From assembly GCA_965119685.1 (NCBI GenBank), contig OZ221971.1:1798001-1862000 (forward strand): a stretch of 64,000 nt of DNA, given 5' to 3'. How positions within the stretch are numbered: position 1 is the stretch's first letter; the number at the start of each line of letters is the position of its first letter. Below the pieces are notes generated by a model. The model saw only the letters and a list, made by a program, of their open reading frames with translations, was not told where the DNA came from and ran no database searches. Source of the stretch: Merdibacter sp965119685. GTDB lineage: Bacteria; Bacillota_I; Bacilli_A; Erysipelotrichales; Erysipelotrichaceae. The translations under genes and the position numbers were made by a program. This document shows, piece after piece, positions 54,594 to 63,655 of the stretch.

Positions 54594-55130
54594 TTATTCT
54601 GTTTCAATCAAGCCATAGCCGCCCGCATGACGCTTGTAGACAACGGCGATCTCCTGTGTTTCATCATCACGGTAGATGAAGAAGCTGTGCCCCAGCATCT
54701 CCATGCGCATGATCGCTTCATCAAGATCCATCAGATCCGGATCGATCGTCTTGGTACGGACGACCTCATCGCCGCTTTCATCATATTCCTCTCCCAGCAG
54801 CTCATGGTCGACGAATGCCTCGGCGAGCTTCGTTTTATTTTTACGCGTTAAACGCGTCTTCTGCCGGCGGATTTGATCCTCCAGCTTATCCACAGCCAAA
54901 TCGATTGCCGCATACAGATCATCCTGTACAACCTCGGCACGCAGTACCGCAAACTTTGTCGGAATCGTCACCTCGATCTTCTGCTTATTCGGATAGACGC
55001 GAACGACGACGTTCGCCGTATCTTCCGGTGCGATGATAAAATACTTGTTCAGCGTATTCAGCTTTTTTTCGATTTTTTCGGCGATGGCCGGAGTAACGGT
55101 AATGTTCTTACCATAGATTTGGACTTTCAT
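54594..55130 (-). CDS. hpf: Ribosome hibernation-promoting factor, long form
   Basis: Dimerises and silences 70S ribosomes in stationary phase. The chosen ATG at 55130 gives 178 residues. N-terminal part MKVQIYGKNITVTPAIAEKI, with KIEVTIPTKFAVLRAE and ALIDLAVDKLEDQIRRQKTR-like segments, is the ribosome-binding domain; the C-terminal part (about 120-178, MRMEMLGHSFFIYRDDETQE, IAVVYKRHAGGYGLIE) is the long-form dimerisation domain. GGAGGG before the ATG. A TATAAT lies 50 nt upstream. Confidence 0.95.
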   Translation of the reverse strand: MKVQIYGKNITVTPAIAEKIEKKLNTLNKYFIIAPEDTANVVVRVYPNKQKIEVTIPTKFAVLRAEVVQDDLYAAIDLAVDKLEDQIRRQKTRLTRKNKTKLAEAFVDHELLGEEYDESGDEVVRTKTIDPDLMDLDEAIMRMEMLGHSFFIYRDDETQEIAVVYKRHAGGYGLIETE

Positions 55131-55236
55131 AAAATCCCTCCTTGTTTCTACCCCTATTATACCCCAGACGCTCATAAAGTACAGTCTAGGAATTTTGTGA
55201 AATGTGTGGTAAAATACTTCTGTAAGGGATTTCAAA

Positions 55237-56151
55237 TCAGAACGATAATACACGCACGGCATTTTCAAATGCCGTTTTTTGATAGGCGGGATGACTGTTC
55301 AGCCACTCTTTCAGCCCCGCCAGCCGCAAAGGACCTTCCAATCCGTTGACATCATCGTTTTCTCCATCATAATATTCCATGAAATCAAACCCAAATCCCA
55401 CATGGTCGCTGCCCGCTTCCTCACACAGCCAGCGCACTTGGTGCAGAAAATGGGTCAAGTCCTGCTGCCGGCGCTGCGGATGGACAAAGGGAGCCGCCGC
55501 CACTGCGCCGATCACGCCGCCTCTTTGGGCAATCACCTCAATCTGGCGCTGGGTCAGATTACGGGGATGGGGGCAAAGTGCCTGCGCGTTGGAATGAGAG
55601 GCGATGAGAATTCCGTTTGTATGCGCGGCGATGTCCCAAAAGGTCTGCTCGCTCGCATGCGAGACGTCGATGCGCATCCCGATTTGTTCCATGTGACGAA
55701 CTGCCCTCACCCCCAACTCGCTCAAGCCGCCCTTTCCCCCGCGCACGCCGACCGCAAGCGCATTACGCTCATTCCAGCACAAAGAAGCCATCCTGACTCC
55801 CTGCGCATACAGCCAGTCCAGCTTTTCCTCCACATCCTCACAGATTCCACACATCCCTTCGACGGAAAGCATGGCATACAGACGGCCTTCCTGTGCAGCA
55901 TCGATCTTGCGCGCATCATCGACAAGTACGATCTTTTCACAGTCCCTGATCTCCTCTTTCAGGGTACACACCATCTCCTGCATCTGCGTCCAGTCCTGAC
56001 TGCCGTCAAAATAAGACGCCATACACACCGCCGCAATGCCGCCCGCTATCAGCTGATCCGTGTAAAAGGAAGACAGGATATGCTGATACCCTGCCCTTTT
56101 CTTCTTTAAAACCGCATAACCGAGATCCGCATGCAGATCAAAGAGTTTCAT
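55237..56151 (-). CDS. Membrane dipeptidase family protein (M19)
   Basis: Zinc dipeptidase-like enzyme, about 304 residues, cytosolic (no signal peptide). Zinc ligands follow the M19 pattern: LFDLHADLGYAV for the first HxD, LSVEGMCGI for the bridging Glu, DVSHASEQ and IASHSNAQAL for the later His. The ATG at 56151 has GGAGGAGACAA just upstream; the frame runs five codons further. It overlaps the upstream phospholipase-like gene by 14 nt. Substrate (dipeptides or related) is unproven. Confidence 0.9.
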   Translation of the reverse strand: MKLFDLHADLGYAVLKKKRAGYQHILSSFYTDQLIAGGIAAVCMASYFDGSQDWTQMQEMVCTLKEEIRDCEKIVLVDDARKIDAAQEGRLYAMLSVEGMCGICEDVEEKLDWLYAQGVRMASLCWNERNALAVGVRGGKGGLSELGVRAVRHMEQIGMRIDVSHASEQTFWDIAAHTNGILIASHSNAQALCPHPRNLTQRQIEVIAQRGGVIGAVAAAPFVHPQRRQQDLTHFLHQVRWLCEEAGSDHVGFGFDFMEYYDGENDDVNGLEGPLRLAGLKEWLNSHPAYQKTAFENAVRVLSF

Positions 56152-57133
56152 TTGTCTCCTCCTCATAGATGATATCGAAATAGCGCATCATCAGCGCCTC
56201 GCTCATCCCTGTATCGTATGCACGGTTTTTTAAGACGTGACACAGCGTTTCCTCATCCGCATCCTCTACGATGCACGCATAGGCCGCTGCGATCACCTCC
56301 AGCGCTACGCCCAGCGCCTCCTCATACAGATCGTAAAACGAAGCGTTGCTGGAAATCTGCTGGTCACACGGATGAAGCCAGAAGCGCTTTTTCAGATTCA
56401 TGACGTCATAGTGCTCGTCAATCTTCGCCGGTACGATGTTGCCGGAGAGCTTCCATTTTTGACGCAGGAGTTTTTCGGCGGCGTTCAGCGTTTGATAGCG
56501 CCGTCCGTTAGGATCATACAGCAGCTTTTGCACATCGCGCCACGAGAGGAGCGTCTCCCGTAAATCGTGTACCTTTACCTCGCAGTCATAAACACGCTTA
56601 GCACAAGGCACATAGATGCGGGCGATCGCCTTGAGCATATCCTCGTCAAACTCGCAGATTTCATAGCTGCGCCACGCGCGGATATCAATGCCGCGCTTAT
56701 CGCGCAAAACGATCGCATCGATCATCGATTCCATGCGATGGTGATACGCGGCGCTTTTCCCTTTACAATCGCCGGTGCGATAAAAAATATACGGATGCGC
56801 AACCATGTCCAGCGCCCAATGACACAGATGGCCAAACAGGTACGCCATCATATCCTTGCGTACGTCGGTAATCGTCTGCCTTCGGATACAGCGGATGGCC
56901 TCTTTGTAAAATTCATCGATCTTTTCCTTGTGCATCATGGAACCCAGGTGGTTCAGCGTGTGTGATTTATACGCCTCCCATGGCTTTGCATGAGAGAAAA
57001 ACAGGAAGTCCGGTCCATTCGCTCCGATGGCATACAGATGCGCGTTGCGCGCGATGACAGCGGCGATCTCCGTATTCTTTTCCCTTTCCAGCACTTCCTG
57101 TGCAAAAATGACATGTGTGATGATGTTGGGCAT
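56138..57133 (-). CDS. Zinc-dependent phospholipase C family protein
   Basis: 331 residues from ATG 57133 (GGAGGGCGCC upstream). The family's zinc site starts at the N-terminus, MPNIITHVIFAQEVLE, with further His at HLCHWALDMVAHPYIF, AAYHHRMESMIDAIV and others. No export signal is seen, as in many Firmicute members, so the true substrate may not be phospholipid. It is followed by the dipeptidase gene with an overlap of 14 nt. Confidence 0.85.
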   Translation of the reverse strand: MPNIITHVIFAQEVLEREKNTEIAAVIARNAHLYAIGANGPDFLFFSHAKPWEAYKSHTLNHLGSMMHKEKIDEFYKEAIRCIRRQTITDVRKDMMAYLFGHLCHWALDMVAHPYIFYRTGDCKGKSAAYHHRMESMIDAIVLRDKRGIDIRAWRSYEICEFDEDMLKAIARIYVPCAKRVYDCEVKVHDLRETLLSWRDVQKLLYDPNGRRYQTLNAAEKLLRQKWKLSGNIVPAKIDEHYDVMNLKKRFWLHPCDQQISSNASFYDLYEEALGVALEVIAAAYACIVEDADEETLCHVLKNRAYDTGMSEALMMRYFDIIYEEETNETL

Positions 57134-57332
57134 GCGGCGCCCTCCTTTCCAATCAGCCTCATTATAGCACAAAATGAAGCGGCGGCGCTTTTTTTTGCGC
57201 ATTTGCATATACCAAGGGATGGGGCATGGCGTCTACCAGAACAACCGCCTTTCTCTTCGCGCTTTCAAAGCGTAGGCGCTCTCCCCGCAAGCGCCTTTCG
57301 CAGCATCATAACATAAGGCAGGAGGTGAGATT

Positions 57333-59378
57333 ATCGCTACCGGTTATCTGCAAATCGAAGTATCCTTCGCTGATGAGGCCTATGCGCTGGAAAACGCGCT
57401 GATCCGCGTCTATAAGCTCAATCAGGGAGAAATCGTCTATGAAAACTTCTATGTCACCAACGAAGAGGGAAAAACTGTCAACATCCCGTTATACGCACCG
57501 GATATCGACCTCTCTTTAGAAGAAGAAAATAATATTCGTCCTTATGAGACTTATAATGTGGAACTGCGTTTAAGCGGCTATGAAGTGCAGGAGATCCAAG
57601 GCGTTCAGATCTTTGCGGATGAGGCCAGCTATCTGCCGATGCATCCGGCACCGACTAGGCGTCAGGTATTTCCCGGACGCAGCGTCTCTACGATTCCCGA
57701 TCATCATCTGCTGACGAATTACGGCGGCAACAATCAAGGACAGACGCCGCCCAACACGGGCAGAATCCGCGGAGAGGTCATCATCCCGACCTATATCACC
57801 GTCCATCTGGGACGTCCGCAAAGCGCAGCGGAGAATGTGACGGTGCCTTTTCTCTACTACTTGAAAAACGTCGCCAGCTCGGAGATTTACCCGACATGGC
57901 CTTATGAAGCGCTCAAGGCCAACATCTGGGCGCAGACATCCCTTGCGCTCAACCGCGTCTATACCGAATGGTACCCGAGTCAGGGCTATGATTTTGACAT
58001 CACCAACTCGACGGCATTCGACCAGGCGTTTGTCAAAGACCGCAACATCTTTGATTCCGTATCGCAGATCGTCAACGATGTGTTCAATCAGTATTTGCAA
58101 AAAGCGAATTATCAAGAACCGTATTATGCGGAATACTGTGACGGCAAGATCGCCAGCTGCCCGGGAATGAAACAGTGGGGAACGCTCACGTTAGCCAATC
58201 AGGGATATACGGCCATTGAAATTTTGCGTTATTATTACGGAGAGAGCATTCAGATTGTCGAAACAAACAATATTCAGGACATTCAGGCCTCCTATCCCGG
58301 CGTGCTGCGCATCGGCTCCAGCGGACAGGAAGTGCGTGAGATGCAGGAATTCCTCAACGCCATCGCGATCAACTATCCGGCAATTCCTGTCATCTTCCCG
58401 GTGGACGGCGTTTTCAATGAGAGCACAGAAGCTGCAGTGCGCGTGTTCCAGCGGCAGTTCAACCTCAATGTCGACGGTATCGTCGGCAAGGCGACCTGGT
58501 ACAAGATCAGCTATATCTATGCCGCCGTACGCAAGCTGGCGGAGCTGACCTCGATCGGACGGATTCAGGATCTTTACAGCGGACAGTATCCCGGCAGGGT
58601 GCTGCGGGAGGGGGATCGCGGCGTAGAGGTGCAGCTGCTGCAATATTATCTGTCGGCGATCGCCGTCTTTTACCCCCAGATTCCCAACGTGGATATCGAT
58701 GGGCGTTTCGGGCCGAATCTGCTGAAAGCAGTGCTCAACTTCCAGCGAAACTTCGGCTTGATCGAGGATGGCGTCGTTGGACGATCGACTTGGGATCGCA
58801 TTTATGCCGTCTATGAAACGCTGGCGGATAAAATTGCCCCTGATGAAAACATCCCGGCCTATCCGGGAAGGACCTTGCAGCAGGGCAGCTCAGGAGAAGA
58901 AGTGCTACGCGTACAGCAGGCGCTCAACAATGTCTCCACGCAATATCCGGGCATTCCGTTAGTGGTGGAGGATGGATTTTATGGCAGTGCTACGGCAGCC
59001 GCTGTCCGTGCTTTCCAGCGTCAGTTTGGCTTAGATGTCGACGGCATCGTCGGCGTGTCCACCTGGAACAAGCTCTTTGAGACCAGCGCACTGATCGATG
59101 CCGGGGAGGAGCCGGGAGAGGAGATGCCGCCATATCCGGGCACCGTGTTGAAAAACGGCTCCCGCGGCAATGCCGTCAGACTGATGCAGAAGCGGCTGAA
59201 AGCAATTTCTATCTACTATCCCAACATCCCCGATATTGATGCGGACGGCATCTTCGGTCCGGCGACCACCGCCGCTGTCATCGCCTTCCAGCAGATGATG
59301 GGGATTCCGGCTGACGGCATCATCGGCCAGCAGACGTGGGAGTTGATCAACACCGTTTTCGACGAGCTGTTCTACTAG
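57333..59378 (+). CDS. SleC-like spore cortex-lytic protein: SpoIID-type domain plus four PG-binding repeats, non-ATG start
   Basis: 681 residues. The N-terminal 75 residues are coded upstream of the first ATG/GTG in the frame. The frame opens after TAA, and only ATT 57330 or ATC 57333 fits the AGGAGG at 57320-57325; ATC (7 nt away) gives the family-like start IATGYLQIEVSF. Residues about 1-130 form a beta-rich N-terminal domain. Residues about 130-300 are a SpoIID/LytB-like lytic domain (LKNVASSEIYPTWPYEALKA, ALNRVYTEWYPSQGYDFD, KQWGTLTLANQGYTAIEILR). Four PG_binding_1 repeats follow (VRVFQRQFNLNVDGIVG type). Likely a cortex-lytic enzyme in spore germination. Confidence 0.85.
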   Translation: MATGYLQIEVSFADEAYALENALIRVYKLNQGEIVYENFYVTNEEGKTVNIPLYAPDIDLSLEEENNIRPYETYNVELRLSGYEVQEIQGVQIFADEASYLPMHPAPTRRQVFPGRSVSTIPDHHLLTNYGGNNQGQTPPNTGRIRGEVIIPTYITVHLGRPQSAAENVTVPFLYYLKNVASSEIYPTWPYEALKANIWAQTSLALNRVYTEWYPSQGYDFDITNSTAFDQAFVKDRNIFDSVSQIVNDVFNQYLQKANYQEPYYAEYCDGKIASCPGMKQWGTLTLANQGYTAIEILRYYYGESIQIVETNNIQDIQASYPGVLRIGSSGQEVREMQEFLNAIAINYPAIPVIFPVDGVFNESTEAAVRVFQRQFNLNVDGIVGKATWYKISYIYAAVRKLAELTSIGRIQDLYSGQYPGRVLREGDRGVEVQLLQYYLSAIAVFYPQIPNVDIDGRFGPNLLKAVLNFQRNFGLIEDGVVGRSTWDRIYAVYETLADKIAPDENIPAYPGRTLQQGSSGEEVLRVQQALNNVSTQYPGIPLVVEDGFYGSATAAAVRAFQRQFGLDVDGIVGVSTWNKLFETSALIDAGEEPGEEMPPYPGTVLKNGSRGNAVRLMQKRLKAISIYYPNIPDIDADGIFGPATTAAVIAFQQMMGIPADGIIGQQTWELINTVFDELFY

Positions 59379-59582
59379 ACGACAGCATCGCTCCCATCTG
59401 ACACAGGGAATCCATCATCCAAGGACTGCCTTGCGGCAAGCGCCTTGTCCTTGCGAGGAAGACTGCATAGACTCTGAGAAAACCTAGAACGCGATCAGCA
59501 GGCGCAAAGCATTGTGGCAGCCCCCGTCCGCCATCGTGAATGACAAGCGCGGATCGCTGAAAGACTTTCATCAAATCAAAAC
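59379..59582. other. Intergenic stretch after the SleC-like gene, no gene seen
   Basis: About 200 nt. It contains an AAGGAC/GTCCTT inverted pair near 59420-59455; nothing coding. Confidence 0.45.
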
Positions 59583-59644
59583 AAAAAGAGGAATTTTGCG
59601 GCTTTACAACATGTGAGTAAGCTGCCATGGCATTCCTCTTTTTT
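59583..59644. terminator. Bidirectional terminator after the SleC-like gene
   Basis: AAAAAGAGGAAT (59583-59594) pairs with ATTCCTCTTTTT (59632-59643), with inner arms GCGGCTT/AAGCTGC. It serves the SleC-like gene on the plus strand. Confidence 0.7.
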
Positions 59645-59868
59645 CATTGCAACCTCCTCTTTCCCATACTCATGGCAGGACGTTTAGAAATGAGCGAAGA
59701 GATTAGCGGCGATACTGTTGAAGTGAAAAGCAAAGCTGCTATGCGCGCTCCTTTGGATATGACAGACCTCTATCATCGTTCGTCATGCTTGCGATGGTGC
59801 TGCCATCCTTTCCCGCTATGATTCTTGAAACGCTCTGCTGCCATGATTTTCTTGATGAGGGCACCTCC

Positions 59869-61380
59869 TCAATCATGTTCCACTGGGTTTAAAAAGAGCG
59901 TTTCTTTTGCTGTTGTATGCTCTGCCAGCGTCATGAGCGCATGCAGCAGCACATATTCCGCATAGGTATCCATGCCGCAATAGGCGAGCAGCTCCTCACG
60001 AATCCTTGCCCGCTGTGCTTTCTCACAGCACTTGCACGCACGGTATTGCAATACGGCGTTTGTTCCGTGTGCGATTGCCAGCTTTTCATAGGAAAGATCT
60101 GAAAACAAGGGCAGCAGCGTCTTGAGCGAGTACATGCCATGCATGCCGATGTGATGAACAACCCCTGCGGAAAACAGCAGTGAGAGATCGGCCATGCGAT
60201 CACAAACCGCATGCAATGCATCCGCATAGGCGGGAAACTGTTCTGCCAGCTGACGCAGCCGCAGCTTCTCCGCACCTTCCATATTATAGACGAGAATCAC
60301 CCCTTGCGTTGGCAAATCCTTTAACAGCTGTTCGATGAAAGTGATTCGACAATCCTCTTCTCCCAAAAACTCGCAGTGCGCTAACGGCGCATCCGGCGCA
60401 TTTTCGATATGCATGCTGTATTGAAAGCATAAGACATCATACGGCTTCATCCCCTCATAAGGAGGAATGGCATACGTATCCCATTCAAAATCCAGATAGG
60501 TGATCGGATACTGCACGACGTCTTTCAGCCACTGCTTAAGCGCAAGCTTATCGACAAACATCCCTCCCTCTTGGGCGGCGCGAATCTGCGCATACTGAAA
60601 GCGAAAGCCCTCTATCTGCGATACATCCACATCCTGCAGACGGGTAATCCCTTGGGCAAACATGTCCAGCTTGTGTGCGGACTGCTGTAAATAGAGAATG
60701 GAATCATCGCTTTGTCCGTGAGGAAAGCAAGCGTCAAAGTAACGGCAGCGCCCGCCCTGCGTACACTTTGACTGGCGCTTTGGCATAGGGCATACGGGTA
60801 AAGAAAGCCATGCCTCACAGTCGGCGGCAATCGTTTCCAAGCTGCGCAGTAACGGTTCGCACAGCTCGCGGATCGTATGGCGCAGCTTGTTTTTTTGATT
60901 GAACAGCCGATCAGTGACGAGCAGCAGTGAGGAAACATCCAATACCGGCTTGCGCACATAGGCCGCGTTCAAACAGAGAACGAATACCTCGCTCACCGGT
61001 ATGTGGAGCGCCTTCAATACGGTGAGGTGATCGGCAATCCGCTGAGCCTCGCTTTCATGAGGATAACAGCTGCGGTAGCCAAAATACACCTTATAGCCGC
61101 ACGCATCTCTCACCATTAAAGTGATTTTGATGCGCACGCCCTGCGCCTCAAAGCGCGGGTTGACCAAAACGGAAAACTGCTTCATCGCGGCGAGCGCTCT
61201 TTGTGCATCATCGCCAACACTGCCCTCGTAATAATCGCAAAAACCGAAATAGCGAACGGCTAGCTCGCTGATGGAAGCACATGGATGCACAAAAGGAAAA
61301 AAAGGCTGCGGCTCATGGCGGGAACGCCAAAGCAGCGTCTCACAGCGCTCATAATTTTTGATGTCGCTCAAATGAATCAT
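59869..61380 (-). CDS. DUF2779 family protein (Cas4-like/RecB-type nuclease plus RNase H-like domain)
   Basis: 503 residues from ATG 61380; a GTG nine nt upstream is the frame's earlier start. The N-terminal half has the PD-(D/E)XK-like region and a Cys-rich stretch CPMPKRQSKCTQGGRCRYFD reminiscent of Cas4-type iron-sulfur nucleases. The C-terminal half starts ITYLDFEWDTYAIPPYEGMK, the DUF2779 signature, with acidic residues fit for an RNase H-like exonuclease. Function unknown. Adjacent to a WYL regulator on the same strand, a pairing seen with nucleic-acid defence genes. Confidence 0.8.
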   Translation of the reverse strand: MIHLSDIKNYERCETLLWRSRHEPQPFFPFVHPCASISELAVRYFGFCDYYEGSVGDDAQRALAAMKQFSVLVNPRFEAQGVRIKITLMVRDACGYKVYFGYRSCYPHESEAQRIADHLTVLKALHIPVSEVFVLCLNAAYVRKPVLDVSSLLLVTDRLFNQKNKLRHTIRELCEPLLRSLETIAADCEAWLSLPVCPMPKRQSKCTQGGRCRYFDACFPHGQSDDSILYLQQSAHKLDMFAQGITRLQDVDVSQIEGFRFQYAQIRAAQEGGMFVDKLALKQWLKDVVQYPITYLDFEWDTYAIPPYEGMKPYDVLCFQYSMHIENAPDAPLAHCEFLGEEDCRITFIEQLLKDLPTQGVILVYNMEGAEKLRLRQLAEQFPAYADALHAVCDRMADLSLLFSAGVVHHIGMHGMYSLKTLLPLFSDLSYEKLAIAHGTNAVLQYRACKCCEKAQRARIREELLAYCGMDTYAEYVLLHALMTLAEHTTAKETLFLNPVEHD

Positions 61381-61404
61381 TGCTATCACCTGTTTCTTTC
61401 TGCA

Positions 61405-62364
61405 TTATAGCACAGTTTCTTCCTCACAGGTATAATGCGTCATCATTTGTGTGATCTCCTGTGCCATGCTTTGTTTCAGCTCTCTGGGCGCGCATAGCTC
61501 ACAATCGCTTCCCAATCGAAGCAGCAGCTCCTTTAAGGCATAGTCGCTCTCCATCCACACCTCCACCTGCAAACGCTGCTCATCGACCCAGCGCATGCGG
61601 CAGGAAACGCCGATGTGCTCCTCCGCTAACAGTCTGGCCCGCATGCCTTTGACGAGGAAACAGGCAAAATACAGCTTGCCCTTGATCAGACCGTTTTCAC
61701 CGATATATTTCTCCAATACAAAGTCAGCGGCGCGTTCAAATCCCTGCGGCTGCATTTCGAAGGCAAACATGCGCTGATCGCTGAAACGAAACAGACGATA
61801 ATCATGCGCTTTTAAAGAATATGCCAAGCAATAGCAGGCCCCCTGATAGTAAAGCAGCTCATAGGGATGGATCAAAATGGTATAGGGCGTTTGATCACTC
61901 AGCGTGCGGTAAGTGATGCGCACGCTTTTTCGCCGTTGAATCGCTTGGGTGCAGCGATCGATGAAGGTCTGCATCTGTTCGCTGAGCGTTGGCGGTTTAG
62001 CAAAGACATACGTAGCGGCAACATTGTCGACGCGTGTCGCCAACAGCTTATCCAAGGCGCAGCGCAGCGCTTCTCCATGATGAAACTGCGGATTGGCCTC
62101 CAAATAGGAGGCAGCCTCCCGCAGCGCCTGCTCCTCTTGTTGAGTGAACGCCAAAGCGGGAAGCAAAAGCTCCCCTGCTAACTCATAGCCGCCATAGCGT
62201 CCCCGCGTCTGCACGATCTCATACCCGGCAGTCTCCAGTTCTTTGCGAAACTCCCGCACATTGCGGGGATTGGTCTCCAGTGCAGCCGCCAGTTCGTGAA
62301 TCTGCATCCGTCCCCGCGCTTTCAGCAGCTGCAGCATGCGGATGCACAGCGCCGTTCGATTCAT
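61405..62364 (-). CDS. HTH and WYL domain transcriptional regulator (YafY type)
   Basis: 319 residues from ATG 62364 (GGGAGGGGATTCAC before it). The N-terminal HTH is in LLKARGRMQIHELAAALETN and PRNVREFRKELE. The WYL domain follows (about residues 140-300), with YLAYSLKAHDYRLFRFS and the family WYL-like triad near YELLYYQGACYCLAYS. WYL regulators often control DNA repair and phage-defence genes and sense nucleic acids; that is inference here. It lies between the ankyrin-like gene and the DUF2779 gene, both on the same strand. Confidence 0.88.
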   Translation of the reverse strand: MNRTALCIRMLQLLKARGRMQIHELAAALETNPRNVREFRKELETAGYEIVQTRGRYGGYELAGELLLPALAFTQQEEQALREAASYLEANPQFHHGEALRCALDKLLATRVDNVAATYVFAKPPTLSEQMQTFIDRCTQAIQRRKSVRITYRTLSDQTPYTILIHPYELLYYQGACYCLAYSLKAHDYRLFRFSDQRMFAFEMQPQGFERAADFVLEKYIGENGLIKGKLYFACFLVKGMRARLLAEEHIGVSCRMRWVDEQRLQVEVWMESDYALKELLLRLGSDCELCAPRELKQSMAQEITQMMTHYTCEEETVL

Positions 62365-62395
62365 GTGAATCCCCTCCCTTAACGCCGGCAAGCAA

Positions 62396-62737
62396 TTATG
62401 CGTGATAAGCGATGAAATGACTGGGATACAGGCCATAGCCCGGTTTGGGATCATGGAGCACCGGGACGACGCCGCGATAGGCTAACGGAGCGATCATCTC
62501 GCCGATCCCTCTATCCAACGCAAAGCCCAGCGCTTCATCCACCTGACAGGCGCCCGCATCGATCAGCGTATTGACTACTGCCAGATTGCGGGTAAATACC
62601 GCATGCAGCAAGATCGGATACCCGTTGAAGATCCAGCTGGGATCTGCCCCCAGCGCCACCAGTTCCCCCACCCTGTCCGCGTCTTCCTCCCAGACAGCGT
62701 TCAACAATTCCTTTGCCAGCATTCTTTCTGTACTCAT
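62396..62737 (-). CDS. Ankyrin-repeat-like protein (113 residues)
   Basis: Short protein built of about two or three ankyrin-like repeats: NAVWEEDADRVGELVALGAD and then ILLHAVFTRNLAVVNTLIDAGA, the usual helix-loop-helix spacing of 33 residues. No enzyme domain. AAGGATGTG lies upstream of the ATG. Its promoter carries the ATTGTGACA inverted repeat, shared with the 65-residue gene at 54 kb. It precedes the WYL gene by 31 nt, so the two may be co-transcribed. Confidence 0.78.
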   Translation of the reverse strand: MSTERMLAKELLNAVWEEDADRVGELVALGADPSWIFNGYPILLHAVFTRNLAVVNTLIDAGACQVDEALGFALDRGIGEMIAPLAYRGVVPVLHDPKPGYGLYPSHFIAYHA

Positions 62738-62766
62738 GCAGACACATCCTTTCTGATTACGTCTAC

Positions 62767-62803
62767 ACTATACCACTGATTGTGACATCATCTATGTCAC
62801 AAT
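62767..62803 (-). promoter_or_regulatory. Promoter with operator ATTGTGACA-N7-TGTCACAAT, second site
   Basis: Perfect 9-bp inverted repeat (62779-62787 and 62795-62803), 6 nt upstream of the -10 TATAGT (62767-62772, minus strand). Same half-sites and same 7-nt spacing as the site at 54259-54295. Confidence 0.75.
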
Positions 62804-62982
62804 ATAGCATATCTCAATTTTTTGTAAGAAGCAATCAAAACTGTCGAAAATGCTCTCTCCTTTAAAAAGCATAGACGCAGATGGAGAGCAGATCGCTATA
62901 CCGCCCCCCTTCACCATCCGTGTGCAGACACCCCCTTTCTCTGTTTTTCGGCAGAAGCCTTTCCGCTCTCTTTTCACATACG

Positions 62983-63017
62983 AAAAGACCTCAGCCGCAG
63001 ATAACCGGCAAGAGGTC
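62983..63017 (-). terminator. Probable terminator of the lipoprotein gene
   Basis: GACCTC (62987-62992) and GAGGTC (63012-63017) pair, with inner GCCG/CGGC, and TTTT follows on the minus strand. Confidence 0.55.
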
Positions 63018-63086
63018 CCTTTTCGCTGATCGAGTCATCACTCCCAAGTTCTTTTGACTTACAACAGCGGATTTTCAAATGAACGC

Positions 63087-63575
63087 TTAGTTTCCATAGC
63101 TGTTCATCGCATCGATAATCGCATCTGCATTGACGCCCGGTTCATACAACAGCAGATAGTCTTCATAAAGCGTGCCGTTATACTGCATCTTTTGTCCGTT
63201 GCGCTCGACATTCACCATGCTGTCTAATGCCAGCTGCTCGCTGATGCGTTTCATCTCTTCATCCTCGGGATCGATGCGATAGAGGTAAAGCGTATTGCCC
63301 TCCACCTGAAAGCTTCTGCCGTCATACGCCGCAAAAGGAATATCGTCAATGGCCTCTTCCTGATCGATGCCCGTCTGATTCTCCCTGAGATGATCCATCA
63401 TGTCATCGAGCGTACGCTTGCTGTCATCCATTACCTGCTCACCGGCATCCCTCGCTTTCTCGGCCGTATCGTCCACCGTTTTCTTCACATCCTGCTCCAT
63501 CTGTGATGCATCGCCGCAGGCGGCGAGTCCCAGCGTCAATGCAAGCGCGGCGCAGATCGTCGTTATCCGTTTCAT
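63087..63575 (-). CDS. Secreted lipoprotein with helical linker, unknown function
   Basis: 162 residues. Signal MKRITTICAALALTLGLAAC ends in a lipobox (LAAC), followed by a charged helical region (DVKKTVDDTAEKARDAGEQVMDD in parts) and a small beta-rich C-terminal domain. The C-terminal half has YRIDPEDEEMKRISEQLALD. Not recognised. Downstream of ssb on the same strand; a terminator follows. Confidence 0.75.
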   Translation of the reverse strand: MKRITTICAALALTLGLAACGDASQMEQDVKKTVDDTAEKARDAGEQVMDDSKRTLDDMMDHLRENQTGIDQEEAIDDIPFAAYDGRSFQVEGNTLYLYRIDPEDEEMKRISEQLALDSMVNVERNGQKMQYNGTLYEDYLLLYEPGVNADAIIDAMNSYGN

Positions 63576-63655
63576 GTACCATTCCTCCTGTCATCCATCA
63601 GTATGCGCAGGTTTTAGCGGGTTATACATGCAGGCAAAAATGAAATGAGAGGCCT

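Noticed and set aside
55279..56109. A 276-codon plus-strand frame
   Set aside because: Antisense of the M19 dipeptidase gene, which carries the zinc-ligand motifs.
62792..62977. 61-codon minus-strand frame downstream of the lipoprotein gene
   Set aside because: No ribosome site, low-complexity content and overlap with the inverted-repeat promoter region.
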